Of a stretch of DNA of 64,000 bases, positions 53,757-62,486 are shown piece after piece. The stretch lies in assembly GCF_009177095.1 (NCBI RefSeq), contig NZ_AP021861.1:4508501-4572500 (forward strand), in the 5' to 3' direction. This DNA comes from Lacipirellula parvula (GTDB taxonomy: Bacteria > Planctomycetota > Planctomycetia > Pirellulales > Lacipirellulaceae). Below the pieces are notes generated by a model. That model ran no database searches. It had not been told where the DNA came from and worked only from the letters and a program-made list of their open reading frames with translations. The translations under genes were made by a program, and so were the position numbers. Within the stretch, counting starts at the first letter, position 1. The number at the start of each line of letters is the position of its first letter.

Positions 53757-54236
53757 TCAGGCGGGGCGTTTGGCCAAGTCTTTGACCACGCGGACGTTTC
53801 GATTGCCAGCGACGCTTGGATGGTCGGTTACGTTCAGCGCTTGAGCCACTCGCTTACGCGACCAGTTCGGTCGGAGTGCCGGCGACAGCCAGGCGAGAAA
53901 CGCTTCGTAGAACGCGGCGAACAGCGTCGAGCAGTCGCGCCGCGGGATGTAGTGCTCGGCAATGAAGGCGGTGATGATTTCGCGGTCGGTCTCGACCGTG
54001 GTGGTTTGAGGGCGAGGGACGCGAATGACTGGGCTAACACCGGCCGAGCCAGCTTCAGCCCAACCACGGTCGATAATCTTTTCGGCGTCGACCTCGCTGT
54101 AGCCATCGCGGAGCAAGGCGGCAAGCAGATGATTGCGGCCACAGGTGACCGTGTACTGCTTTCCGAGCGATTCGTAGCGGCGATATTGGAACGAAATACC
54201 CAAAATAGTTACTAACTTAAACAGGACTAGGAGCAA
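53757..54236 (-). CDS. winged-helix protein related to primase C-terminal domains
   Basis: Open frame of 159 codons; the start is unclear (TTG 54236 is the farthest option, with hydrophobic and improbable first residues). The convincing part begins around 'YTVTCGRNHLLAALLRDG'. 'ITAFIAEHYIPRRDCSTLFA', 'FYEAFLAWLSPALRPNWSR' and 'KRVAQALNVTDHPSVAGNR' match 52751-53233, so the two are paralogs. Likely a DNA-binding control or replication protein. Confidence 0.55.
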   Translation of the reverse strand: MLLVLFKLVTILGISFQYRRYESLGKQYTVTCGRNHLLAALLRDGYSEVDAEKIIDRGWAEAGSAGVSPVIRVPRPQTTTVETDREIITAFIAEHYIPRRDCSTLFAAFYEAFLAWLSPALRPNWSRKRVAQALNVTDHPSVAGNRNVRVVKDLAKRPA

Positions 54237-54499
54237 TGGTTATTCATTTGCAGCCTTACGCTGCAACGACTTAGTGACGAAAGTTATCCAGTGATTCGGG
54301 TTTTGGCCCGCATCACTATATAGAGCGCAGCAATATCACTTCCCTATACAGTGAAGTGGGCAAATACCGAGTCACTAGATAACTAATAATGATTCTTCTT
54401 GTCTTCTTCTTCTTCTTCTCTTCAAATTTATAGGGTTTTATGCCTGCGCGTTAAAGTGACCGACGTGATACTGGTCGCTCGCGGTTCTGTTTAAGTTTT
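54237..54499. promoter_or_regulatory. AT-rich control region
   Basis: 263 bases, more AT-rich than its surroundings, with no gene. It contains the inverted repeat CACTTC(10 bases)GAAGTG at 54337-54358, repeated CACTATATAG/CTATACAG-like words, and a CTT microsatellite at about 54393-54420. The likely place of the promoter for the minus-strand element genes. Confidence 0.4.
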
Positions 54500-54748
54500 T
54501 TAACGATCGCTTCCGCTTTCTGGTATCCACCACCCGACTGAGACGGTTCCGCAGGCGACCGGCTGGTCAGCCACCCGCCACCGAAGGCCATGATGCCTCG
54601 CTCTGCGGCCGCGTACGCACTCAGAGATGCATCGCTGATTGAACCCAGCTCGTGCGGCCAGCGCTTGACTCTCGAACTGGTGAATAACGGTGCCGGCGTC
54701 GTCGATCGCTACAATTGCTGTGCTCACACACCTAATACGCTCGACCAT
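54500..54748 (-). CDS. orphan NUMOD-like DNA-binding module
   Basis: 82 residues from ATG 54748. 'IVAIDDAGTVIHQFESQALA', 'ARAGFNQRCISECVRGRR' and 'HHGLRWRVAD' fit the NUMOD1-type helix-turn-helix module usually attached to HNH or GIY-YIG homing endonucleases. No nuclease domain is present in this gene or next to it, so it is either a remnant or a free DNA-binding protein. Confidence 0.6.
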   Translation of the reverse strand: MVERIRCVSTAIVAIDDAGTVIHQFESQALAARAGFNQRCISECVRGRRARHHGLRWRVADQPVACGTVSVGWWIPESGSDR

Positions 54749-55396
54749 GCCCCGTGGCGGCGCTATTCACGATACTTTCGGCGCATTTCTGCGCCGAGTC
54801 GCGCCGCGGTGGCCATTCCCTTCGGAGTAATCGCCTAGCAAAGAGCACCACGGTTGTCGTAGAAAGTCGAGCTTGGTTTGAGCGCCACCGCCGATCCGAT
54901 TATGCCGGCGCTACAATCGTTAGAATCCTCAAAACCCGCATAATCGTTACAATCGGCTCGCATTGGCCAGCGGCCGTCGATGAGCTACGGCCAATCAGTC
55001 CGTTGCTCATTCGTTGAAAACACCGAGAAAACAAGAGATCAAGCGCGGTTGTGCGCGGCTGTTGTCCGCGATTGTCCGTGATCCACGCCGCCGAGCGGGG
55101 CGAGCGGGCAGGCCGACCCCACCCACCGGTCAAATTCGCAGATTACGACGGGCCGGAATAACCGGGCCAACCCGCTGCCCTTTCTCGGCGCTGCGCGCAA
55201 GCTCGCGGAGGCCTGCCGCGTCAAACGCCAAGGGGTGCGGTGAATCGGGCACCTAATCGCCGCTCCGCCAAAGATTCGCGCCGCCAGCGACTGCCGTCGA
55301 GCGTATTAACGGGCGACAGCCGCTGCGTCCGCCCGCTCGTGCTCAGTGTCCAAGCGTGCCGGGCGACGCAGCACTTCTATCTGACGAAGTCACCAG
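54749..55396. other. intergenic region, no gene supported
   Basis: 650 bases. It contains a 7-base hairpin CGGCGCA-tttc-TGCGCCG at 54779-54796. GC-rich frames around 55014-55256 on both strands are low-complexity and lack ribosome-binding sites. Confidence 0.4.
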
Positions 55397-55684
55397 ATGA
55401 TCGAAGATCGCTTCCACCACTTCCTGAAGGTCACCGGCGAGCCCACCGCGGCCGCCGTCCTGGTCCTCGCCGAAGCCAACCAAGCTGCCGCCCTCAACGA
55501 GATGCTGACGGTCGAGCAAGCCGCCGCACGGCTCGGCGTCCATGTCAGCACGATCCGCAAGCGAGTTCGCGAGCGGAGCCTTCCTCATCAAAGGGTAGGG
55601 CGGTCAATCAGGATCAAGGCTGCTGACCTTGATCGGCCGGAGGCTCCGAAGCGGGCTTATCGGTGTCTGAAGCTGACGGGGTAG
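55397..55684 (+). CDS. excisionase-family helix-turn-helix protein
   Basis: 95 residues from ATG 55397. The C-terminal 60 residues are an HTH_17/excisionase domain: 'MLTVEQAAARLGVHVSTIRK' followed by 'RVRERSLPHQRVGRSIRIKA'. It runs opposite to the integrase at 56390-57445 and is the probable directionality factor of the element. Its 3' end overlaps the end of 55614-56327 by 71 bases in antisense. Confidence 0.8.
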   Translation: MIEDRFHHFLKVTGEPTAAAVLVLAEANQAAALNEMLTVEQAAARLGVHVSTIRKRVRERSLPHQRVGRSIRIKAADLDRPEAPKRAYRCLKLTG

Positions 55685-56327
55685 TCTCGTCTCGCGGCGG
55701 ACAATAGCGGCGGGTCAATTGCTCGTGAACTTCGGTGAGGCTCCATTCCTGAAGCTTGGTGGAATCGGAGCTGACGCCATCTCTGCGAAGGTGGACGTTG
55801 AATAGTTGAACGCAAAGGCGATTGTTCAGCACCTGGATTTGAGGAATGACGCTCGCGAGCCGCTCTGCGTCGTTGTCTTTCTTATTTCGCGTCGACCACG
55901 CTGCGTGCGCTCCGACCTTATTACGGAACGTCACCACTTCTGGAATGATAGCTTCCGTGTACTTCTGCGGAAGCGGTCGCGTCTCATCCTGTTCGTAGGC
56001 AATCGCTCCGACTGTCCAAGCAAATTTGCAGGCTGAAACTGCGTACCAGTCGAATGAACACGACAGCAAGCCGTACGGTAGGCCGGGGATCAAGTTTCCG
56101 CCACCGATGAACACTGCGTTGACTTCAGCCTCTTCCCCTCCAAAGTTCACCTTGTTGAACTGCGGGAGAGCTGTTTGCTCGCATCGGAGCACCTGCCGGT
56201 ACAAATATTCCATACCTTGCCACAGGGCAGTGAGAGTCCAATACTCGTTGGCCGGCTCGTGGTAGACGTTTCCCGGAACGACGATGTTGTCGATGTAGTC
56301 GAGCGTTGTCGTTTCTTCTTCGGACAT
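55614..56327 (-). CDS. hypothetical protein
   Basis: 237 residues from ATG 56327, with GGGAGG seven bases upstream. Alpha-rich soluble protein: 'YWTLTALWQGMEYLYRQVLR', 'LLSCSFDWYAVSACKFAWTV' and 'FRNKVGAHAAWSTRNKKD' (the last like a HEPN-type or C-terminal 'R-x-x-x-x-H' patch). The tail is Pro/Glu/Ser-rich. The R-x-K-x-x-A-H stretch makes a HEPN-like fold conceivable but unproven. Cargo gene next to the integrase. Confidence 0.6.
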   Translation of the reverse strand: MSEEETTTLDYIDNIVVPGNVYHEPANEYWTLTALWQGMEYLYRQVLRCEQTALPQFNKVNFGGEEAEVNAVFIGGGNLIPGLPYGLLSCSFDWYAVSACKFAWTVGAIAYEQDETRPLPQKYTEAIIPEVVTFRNKVGAHAAWSTRNKKDNDAERLASVIPQIQVLNNRLCVQLFNVHLRRDGVSSDSTKLQEWSLTEVHEQLTRRYCPPRDETTPSASDTDKPASEPPADQGQQP

Positions 56328-56389
56328 AAAAAATCCTCCCACTGGTCAAAGCCTAGTGAGAGGACAAAGAAATTGCCAGGATGTTCGCG

Positions 56390-57445
56390 CTAGCCGACCG
56401 CCCGGCGCATCTCCGCCCGCAGGTGGTCGTTGTCCTGGTACAGGTGGCTGTAGACGCGGGAGATCATCTCCACGCTGCTGCCGACCAGCGTTGCGACAGT
56501 GGACGGGTTCACGCCCCGCTTCAGGGCGTCAGTGATGAATGAATGGCGAAAAGCGTAGGCAAACACCGGGAACTGGTCTTTCTTGTCTAGCTTCTTGGCG
56601 AGCTTCTTTCGAAGCTGAGTGAACCGGCAATTCAGGGCGTAGGAAGTCCACTGGTTGCCATCGTGGTTCGTGAAGATGAAGCCGTTGCCCGCGCGGCGCT
56701 TCACTATCTCTAGCGCCTTGCCTTCCAGCAGAATCACACGCCGCTTGCGTTTGCTCTTGCTGTTCACCCGCTCCAGGACGAGCGAGTCGCCATCGAAGTG
56801 GGCGTCGGTCACGATCCGCGCCTCGTGCGGCCGACAGCCCGTCAGCCTCAAAAAGTTCATGAGGTCAATGAAGGGGCCGTCTGCCTTCAGGACGCTCAAG
56901 ACGGTCTTCCACTGAGCTTCACTCAGGTAGCATTCGCGTGGCGTGTATGACGGTCGCTTGAAGTGGGCGATTGGATTCGCAGTAATCAGCTCGTTCTCAA
57001 TCGACCAATTGAACAACCGTGAGACGGTCCGAACGGCCCCGTTCAGGTAGTTGTTGCCCGCGTCTGGGTAGTCAGTTTCCAGCCACTTCTTCAGGTGCGT
57101 CTTCTTGAACGCGCTGAGCTTTGTCTCGCCAAGGTACGCCGCGAACTTGGACAGATGGTAGTAGTACCAATCGTAGGTCCGCGGCGCGAGCTTCTCGCGC
57201 TTCACGTCTTGCTGAACTGAGAACAGGAAGTCGTCAATCAGAGTGGCGACAATCGGATCGTCGCCTGCAACGACTGGGTCCGCGGGTTTCTCGTCAGGGC
57301 TGGCGGCGAGAATCTGGTGGTAGAGGCGCTTCGCCTCATCATCCATCACCGGCCCGAGCCGATGTTGCTTGCCGTCCTTCTGGACGTACCAAGCCTTGTG
57401 ACTGGCCTTGTAGAATGGTTTGGGTTCGCGTGGTTGTCGTTTCAT
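56390..57445 (-). CDS. tyrosine recombinase (integrase)
   Basis: 351 residues from ATG 57445 with GGGAG seven bases upstream. N-terminal basic region, SAM-like core-binding domain about 60-150, catalytic domain about 170-345. Active-site residues: Arg in 'LRLTGCRPHEARIV', R-H in 'FAYAFRHSFITDALKRG' and the nucleophile Tyr in 'EMISRVYSHLYQ'. The box before the Tyr reads L-V-G-S-S where L-x-G-H-S is usual, so the second His is Ser. It lies 130 bases from the tRNA-Arg gene and should have inserted the element at 41089-57618. Confidence 0.92.
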   Translation of the reverse strand: MKRQPREPKPFYKASHKAWYVQKDGKQHRLGPVMDDEAKRLYHQILAASPDEKPADPVVAGDDPIVATLIDDFLFSVQQDVKREKLAPRTYDWYYYHLSKFAAYLGETKLSAFKKTHLKKWLETDYPDAGNNYLNGAVRTVSRLFNWSIENELITANPIAHFKRPSYTPRECYLSEAQWKTVLSVLKADGPFIDLMNFLRLTGCRPHEARIVTDAHFDGDSLVLERVNSKSKRKRRVILLEGKALEIVKRRAGNGFIFTNHDGNQWTSYALNCRFTQLRKKLAKKLDKKDQFPVFAYAFRHSFITDALKRGVNPSTVATLVGSSVEMISRVYSHLYQDNDHLRAEMRRAVG

Positions 57446-57572
57446 CGTGTTCTCCCGGTAATACGCCCGAGGGGGCGTGGTGGCGGAAGGAAAACACGAA
57501 ACTCGGACAAAACTCACGGACAAAGCCAAAAATAGGGTTTTGGCAGTTGACGCAAACCCTTGCCAGATAAGA

Positions 57573-57618
57573 AGTACCCGCGACTGGATTCGAACCAGTA
57601 ACCTTCGGCTTCGGAGGC
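57573..57618 (+). repeat. right attachment site inside tRNA-Arg
   Basis: The 46-bp direct repeat of 41089-41134. It covers the tRNA from the anticodon arm to the 3' end plus two or three bases beyond, so insertion left the tRNA gene intact. Confidence 0.92.
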
Positions 57619-57648
57619 CGACGCGCTATCCAATTGCGCCACGCGGGC
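57575..57648 (-). tRNA. tRNA-Arg (CCG)
   Basis: 74 bases on the minus strand. Acceptor GCCCGCG pairs with CGCGGGT (first pair G-T), D stem GCGC/GCGC, anticodon stem TCGGC/GCCGA with loop CTCCGAA (anticodon CCG), variable AGGTT, T arm ACTGG-TTCGAAT-CCAGT, discriminator A. CCA is not encoded. It is the insertion target of the element to its left. Confidence 0.95.
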
Positions 57649-57887
57649 TGAGTTCTATCGCTCACTCTTCAGCCGCTGCGCATCGCCGCGAGCGACGAAC
57701 GCATGGCGTCCAGGCAAGGGCAATAGCTCTGGGACGCCAGCGGCTTAAGAATCCACTAGCGTACCGCTTCCCGCCCCAGCTGACAACGCCCGCTGGCGCC
57801 AGCCGAATCGCATTCGCAGGCGCAGCCCAAAACTCATCTGCTGCCGTCTTTAACCGCTACTGCAGAATGCCTACTGCCCGCTCGCCG

Positions 57888-58265
<378 letters not shown>

Positions 58266-58316
58266 TCAGTAGAGAGCCCCCAGTGGCAACAGGCTCTCGC
58301 CCCCTTCACGCACAAC

Positions 58317-58574
58317 TTAAGCAAACGCCCGCAAATCCACCGCCTCGTCGGGCAGCATCACCGGGATCTCGTCGATGATCGGGTAGAGCAAGTCCCCCGC
58401 CTCGCGAATCAGCCCGCCGTCGAGCGGCTTCTCGAACGCTTCGCCCGCCGTGTTCTTCAACTGGCCGGCCGCCACCGCGCGGTTCAGCCGCATCACCAAA
58501 TCGGCGTCGGCCAGATGCAGTCGTGAGCGGTCTTGGGGGCAGCGAAGAATTTCAATCAGGTGGTCGGCGATCAT
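58317..58574 (-). CDS. Trm112-like zinc-ribbon family protein
   Basis: 85 residues from ATG 58574. 'LIEILRCPQDRSRLHLADAD' and 'LLYPIIDEIPVMLPDEAVDL' are the usual beginning and end of Trm112/YcaR-like proteins, which in eukaryotes and archaea activate methyltransferases. Only one cysteine of the zinc site is kept (C-P-x-D), as in many bacterial members. It lies 87 bases upstream of the HIT gene on the same strand. Confidence 0.85.
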   Translation of the reverse strand: MIADHLIEILRCPQDRSRLHLADADLVMRLNRAVAAGQLKNTAGEAFEKPLDGGLIREAGDLLYPIIDEIPVMLPDEAVDLRAFA

Positions 58575-58878
58575 GCGGCACTCGCTAGCGGGGCAGGGAG
58601 CCGCGCGGAACCACATCCTGGCGGCCGCTCCTCAGCAACAAAACGACGTACTTCTCAGGCGAACGGAGGAAAAGCCGGCGGCTCAACCTCGCCCGCATTC
58701 TAAACTTCGCGCCCCGTCGCTGCTAGCGTCGCCCTCCGGCCTCTCCTACTGAAGCCTGACAAGCTTCCCGACCGATACCATTAGATAACTGCGCGGCGAT
58801 GGACCGCTGCGCACCGAGCAGCCCGCCAAAAAACGGGCTCGCCAGCGACTTGGCCAAGGATGGCCGAGGGGGGATTCC
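58575..58878. other. intergenic region between divergent genes
   Basis: About 300 bases. Divergent promoters must lie here; none was clear. No gene supported. Confidence 0.35.
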
Positions 58879-59688
58879 GTGATTCGTTTGCGCCGTCGCT
58901 TTATCGCTGCTGCCGCTCTCGCCGCCACGGCGAGCTTCTCGCCGCTGCACGCCCAGCAGACGACCACAACGTACGAAGTTCGAGACGGCGTGCAATACGC
59001 CGTCACGAAGCAGCAAGTCGCCGTCCAAGTGCCGGTCTACGAAAACCGGTCTCAGGAACAAACGACTTACCGGCAGCAAATCACGACGGAGAACGTCCAG
59101 CATCAGCAGGTTTACCACGTCCCTGTAACGCAGTACCAAGTGGTAACGACGATCCACAATCGTTGGAACCCGTTCGCCGAAGCCTACGCCACGCATCACT
59201 ACGAACCGGTGACGACTTGGCAGCAGCAGGTGGGCACGGTGCAGATCCCCGTGCAACGCGTTTCGGTCGTTCCGGAGACGCGGACCGTGCAGCAACAGGT
59301 CCCCACCTCGTACAAGACGGTTTACAACACTGTCACTTCTGAGCGAGTTGTCGGCATGGCTCCGACCGGAACGGGCCAGAATACGATGATGGCTGCGTCG
59401 CAACCAACTTCGTCGTCGTGGACCGCGGCTTCACCGCAAGCGACTGCCGCCACGAACCCGAGCGCGTCGCTGCAACAAGTGACGTCGCCCGCCGTCCAAC
59501 AACCGGCGGCCCGCGTCGCCGCCAACCCCTACGGCGGCCAACAGCTTACCAGCGACCCGCCGCGTTCTGGATACACGCAGCCTGCGGCGGCGTCGCCCTA
59601 CCAGCCAGCCGCGACTGTACCGCCAACTCAAACGGCAACACAACCTTCGCCGGCTCCGGCGGCGTCGCAGCCCTACTCGCGATACTAG
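58879..59688 (+). CDS. secreted Gln/Thr/Val-rich protein
   Basis: 269 residues from a GTG at 58879 with GAGGGGGG upstream. A signal peptide, 'FIAAAALAATASFSPLHAQ', ends in H-A-Q. Residues about 28-165 are built of degenerate repeats of alternating Val, Gln, Tyr and Thr ('QQVAVQVPVYENRSQEQT', 'QQVYHVPVTQYQVVTTI'), suggesting extended beta strands. The remainder is Ala/Pro/Gln/Ser-rich and disordered. By memory, such Gln-rich exported proteins are common in planctomycetes; the function is unknown, probably in the periplasm or cell wall. Confidence 0.8.
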   Translation: MIRLRRRFIAAAALAATASFSPLHAQQTTTTYEVRDGVQYAVTKQQVAVQVPVYENRSQEQTTYRQQITTENVQHQQVYHVPVTQYQVVTTIHNRWNPFAEAYATHHYEPVTTWQQQVGTVQIPVQRVSVVPETRTVQQQVPTSYKTVYNTVTSERVVGMAPTGTGQNTMMAASQPTSSSWTAASPQATAATNPSASLQQVTSPAVQQPAARVAANPYGGQQLTSDPPRSGYTQPAAASPYQPAATVPPTQTATQPSPAPAASQPYSRY

Positions 59689-59773
59689 CCCCGGGCTCCG
59701 CCCGGGGGTGGCGCACCATTTAGTGGAACGTTGTCCCTACTCGATGCCGACCCCCGGGCGGAGCCCGGGGCTA
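59686..59773. repeat. 24-bp perfect inverted repeat
   Basis: Arms at 59686-59709 and 59750-59773 are exact reverse complements (24 bases, C/G-rich) around 40 bases. The left arm begins in the TAG stop codon of the upstream gene. It resembles a REP/REPIN-like intergenic repeat or a transcription barrier; there is no T-run. Confidence 0.75.
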
Positions 59774-59849
59774 AGAGCTACCTCCTCCCCACTCTTCCCC
59801 CATCGAGTAAACTGGTCGCTGGCACTCCAGTCAGTCCCCAGGCGCTCCG

Positions 59850-60788
59850 ATGACCTCTCCCCTCGCGCACGCCGCCGCACGCACCGCCGTCGCGCTGCTG
59901 GCCACCCTCGCGCCGTTCATTCACTCGCGCGCCGCCGAACCGAAAGTCCCCGCCGTGGATATCCGCTACGAATACGGTCCCGACTCCGTCCGCAAAGAGG
60001 GCGTTCCCCAAGGGACGATCACCGAGCACGAATGGAGCGATAGCAAGATCTTCCCCGGCACCCTCCGCCGTTACTGGATCTACGTCCCTGCGCAATACGA
60101 CCCCGCCAAACCGGCGGCCTTGATGGTGTTCCAAGACGGCCACGCCTACATCCGCGAGCGGGGCGAATTCCGCACGCCAATCGTTCTGGACAACCTCATC
60201 CACGAAGGATCGATGCCGGTCACGATCGGCGTCTTCGTCGATCCCGGCACGACGCAGCCGGAACTTCCCCCGAAGCCAGGATGGGAACCAAAACCCGAAA
60301 ACCGCGCCATCGAATACGACACGATGAACTCCGACTACGCCGACTTCCTCCTCACCGAGATCCTGCCGGAGGTGAAGAAAGAGTACAACATCACCGACGA
60401 TCCCGAAGGGCACGCGATCGGCGGCATCAGCAGCGGCGGCATCGCGGCGTTCACCGCCGCGTGGGAACGCCCCGACGCCTTCCGCAAAGTCCTGAGCCAC
60501 GTCGGCAGCTTCACGAACATCCGCGGCGGCGATCGCTACCCCGGCATGATCCGCAAAGGCCACGGCAAGCGCCCGCTTCGCATCTTCCTGCAAGACAGCA
60601 GCCACGACCTCGACAACGAGCATGGCAGCTGGTGGCTCGGCAACCTGCAGATGGACGCCGCGCTGAAGTTCGCGGAGTACGACTACAAGTTCGTCGCCGG
60701 CGAAGGCGCGCACAACGGTAACCATGGGGGCGCGATCATGCCTGATTCGCTCCGCTGGCTATGGCGCGACTACAAGCTGCCGGAGTAG
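59850..60788 (+). CDS. secreted alpha/beta-hydrolase esterase
   Basis: 312 residues with a signal peptide ('AVALLATLAPFIHSRAAE'). The enterochelin-esterase/feruloyl-esterase-like (Esterase_D, PF00756) order is clear: 'RRYWIYVPAQYDPAKPAALM', 'FQDGHAYIRERGEF', 'VGVFVDPG'-type strand, nucleophile elbow 'AIGGISSGGIAAFTAAW' (Ser at the centre of G-x-S-S-G), and a late His in 'AGEGAHNGNHGGAIMP'. Probably removes acyl groups from sugars or siderophore-like esters in the periplasm. Confidence 0.88.
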   Translation: MTSPLAHAAARTAVALLATLAPFIHSRAAEPKVPAVDIRYEYGPDSVRKEGVPQGTITEHEWSDSKIFPGTLRRYWIYVPAQYDPAKPAALMVFQDGHAYIRERGEFRTPIVLDNLIHEGSMPVTIGVFVDPGTTQPELPPKPGWEPKPENRAIEYDTMNSDYADFLLTEILPEVKKEYNITDDPEGHAIGGISSGGIAAFTAAWERPDAFRKVLSHVGSFTNIRGGDRYPGMIRKGHGKRPLRIFLQDSSHDLDNEHGSWWLGNLQMDAALKFAEYDYKFVAGEGAHNGNHGGAIMPDSLRWLWRDYKLPE

Positions 60789-60862
60789 AGGTCAAACTTT
60801 CAGCCTGACGCGTGCCACTGCTGAACGAGCCCGCAGTGGCACGCAGTCATCGTCGACGCCGC

Positions 60863-62122
60863 TCACTCCACCGCGCCGCCTCCGCCTGCTCCGCGCATGG
60901 CAGGCACTGGCGAGAGCCCCCAAATGCTCCCGCCCGCCGCCGCCACCTTTGGCATCAGGCTCATCGCCACGACGAAGAACCCAAGCGCCAGCGCCGTCAG
61001 CAAGATTCCTTGCATCTGCGGCCAAATCGCCGCGGCAAGCGCCACCGCCATGATCGCCGCCCCTGGCGCCACGATGCCGACCATCGCCCGCCAGAATCCC
61101 ATCAGCGTCACCGTACGCACGCCGATAATCACCAACGCCGCCACGCCGGAAGCGAAGATCGCCTGCTGCAGCGTGACATACTCCTGAGCGAAGTACATCA
61201 GCGGATACGCTCCGGCGAACGTGCCGATCGTCAGCAGCAATATCCAACGATCAAACCGCGGCACCGGCGACGATTGCACGACGAGCCCAACGAGCAGCCC
61301 AAACGCCACGACGCTCACCGGACCAAGCCACGTCAGTTCGCCCAAGCGATCGATCGGCGCGATTCCCAGCACGTCGATGCGCACCGGCCGACCGAACAAC
61401 AGGCGTGCGTAGTCCCAACGATACATACTGCTGCCGCCAGAACGCTCGAGGCTCGTCGGCTGCAACGAGAGTTCCAACAGCCGCACGTCCGAGCCCTTCG
61501 CAGTCAGGGCGACTTCGTACTTGTCGAGCAAACCGCCGGGCGCCGACGACAACTCATACAACCCTTTGCCGACGGCCGTGTAAGTCACGTCAAGTTGCGT
61601 CGGTTCCGCCGGCAACTCGCCGCGCCAGACGAGCTTGCCCTCCTGTAACGTGACCTTCTCATTCGCTTGTTCGCCAATCTTGATCGACAAATCGGCAAGC
61701 GAAATGATCTGCGGCGGCAGCGGCAACACGATTTCACAGGCTCCCTCGCGATCCGTCGGGCGCGCCGCCTCGATCGTGCCGACAAATTTTGCCTCGTAGA
61801 TTGATTCAGGCGTGGACGTCCCCACGCTCAACTTCGGCGTTAGCGTCACATCGGCGACGAACGACGCTAGCCGCGCCTGCGGCAAGGCTTCCGCAACGGT
61901 CGGCGATTCGACTAACGATTCGGCGGCAGCCGCCTCTGCGTAATAGTCCTCCGACATGCCCCCTTTGAGCGACGAGCGCCTGGCCGCACTTCGCGCCGAC
62001 TGCACGGCTGGCAGCAACAACCCGATGAGAGTCGCGATGATCACGATCACCACCAGCAACTCGACCAGCGTGAACGCATGACCTGACCGACCGCGACCAA
62101 CAAGCGACGAGTGAGCAGACAT
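60863..62122 (-). CDS. prepilin-headed polytopic membrane protein
   Basis: 419 residues. The N-terminus '[20 protein letters not shown]' is a type IV prepilin-like signal (H-A-F-T-L-V-E; Ala where Gly is usual before the Phe, conserved Glu at +5). Instead of a short pilin, there follows a periplasmic beta domain (about 90-240) and then five or six hydrophobic helices (about 265-400), for example '[17 protein letters not shown]' and '[14 protein letters not shown]', resembling the C-terminal part of CreD-like inner membrane proteins. The fusion is unusual. Start ATG 62122. Confidence 0.78.
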   Translation of the reverse strand: MSAHSSLVGRGRSGHAFTLVELLVVIVIIATLIGLLLPAVQSARSAARRSSLKGGMSEDYYAEAAAAESLVESPTVAEALPQARLASFVADVTLTPKLSVGTSTPESIYEAKFVGTIEAARPTDREGACEIVLPLPPQIISLADLSIKIGEQANEKVTLQEGKLVWRGELPAEPTQLDVTYTAVGKGLYELSSAPGGLLDKYEVALTAKGSDVRLLELSLQPTSLERSGGSSMYRWDYARLLFGRPVRIDVLGIAPIDRLGELTWLGPVSVVAFGLLVGLVVQSSPVPRFDRWILLLTIGTFAGAYPLMYFAQEYVTLQQAIFASGVAALVIIGVRTVTLMGFWRAMVGIVAPGAAIMAVALAAAIWPQMQGILLTALALGFFVVAMSLMPKVAAAGGSIWGLSPVPAMRGAGGGGAVE

Positions 62123-62486
62123 GGCAGCGCTCCGCAGCTAGAGAAGAGAGGAGAATACCGCAAGAAGAGTTCCGCCTGCGGATTCATTCTACGCATGTCC
62201 GGAAACGATCCAAGCAAATTGTGGACGCTGAATGCTCAATTTTTCTCGCCAATTTTTGGCAAGTGCTTGAGCCGTTCGGGCGCAGCGCCAACCAACTTCC
62301 GCTCATTCTGCAAGACGCCGCTCGCTTCGTTTCTTGTGCAAAATTCTCCGCTGTTTCACGACTCCAAGCTACGACGCTCGCGGTACGCCGCGAGTTCCCG
62401 AATATTCTCTGCATTTTCTGCCCGGCGGATGAACCGCGCCCAGCCCGCGCGCGACTATCCTACCGAATCAGCAGGAGGAACTTCCC
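62123..62486. other. intergenic region between divergent genes
   Basis: About 360 bases separating the pilin-headed gene and the sigma factor. Plus-strand open frames through it (62111-62806, 62221-62616) are out of frame with the sigma factor and have no recognisable product. It should hold the promoters of both genes. Confidence 0.35.

Noticed and set aside
59778-60725. A 315-codon minus-strand open frame
   Set aside because: Antisense to the esterase gene, which has a signal peptide and a full catalytic elbow.
60812-61648. A 278-codon plus-strand open frame
   Set aside because: Antisense to the prepilin-headed membrane protein and composed of Arg/His-rich low-complexity sequence.
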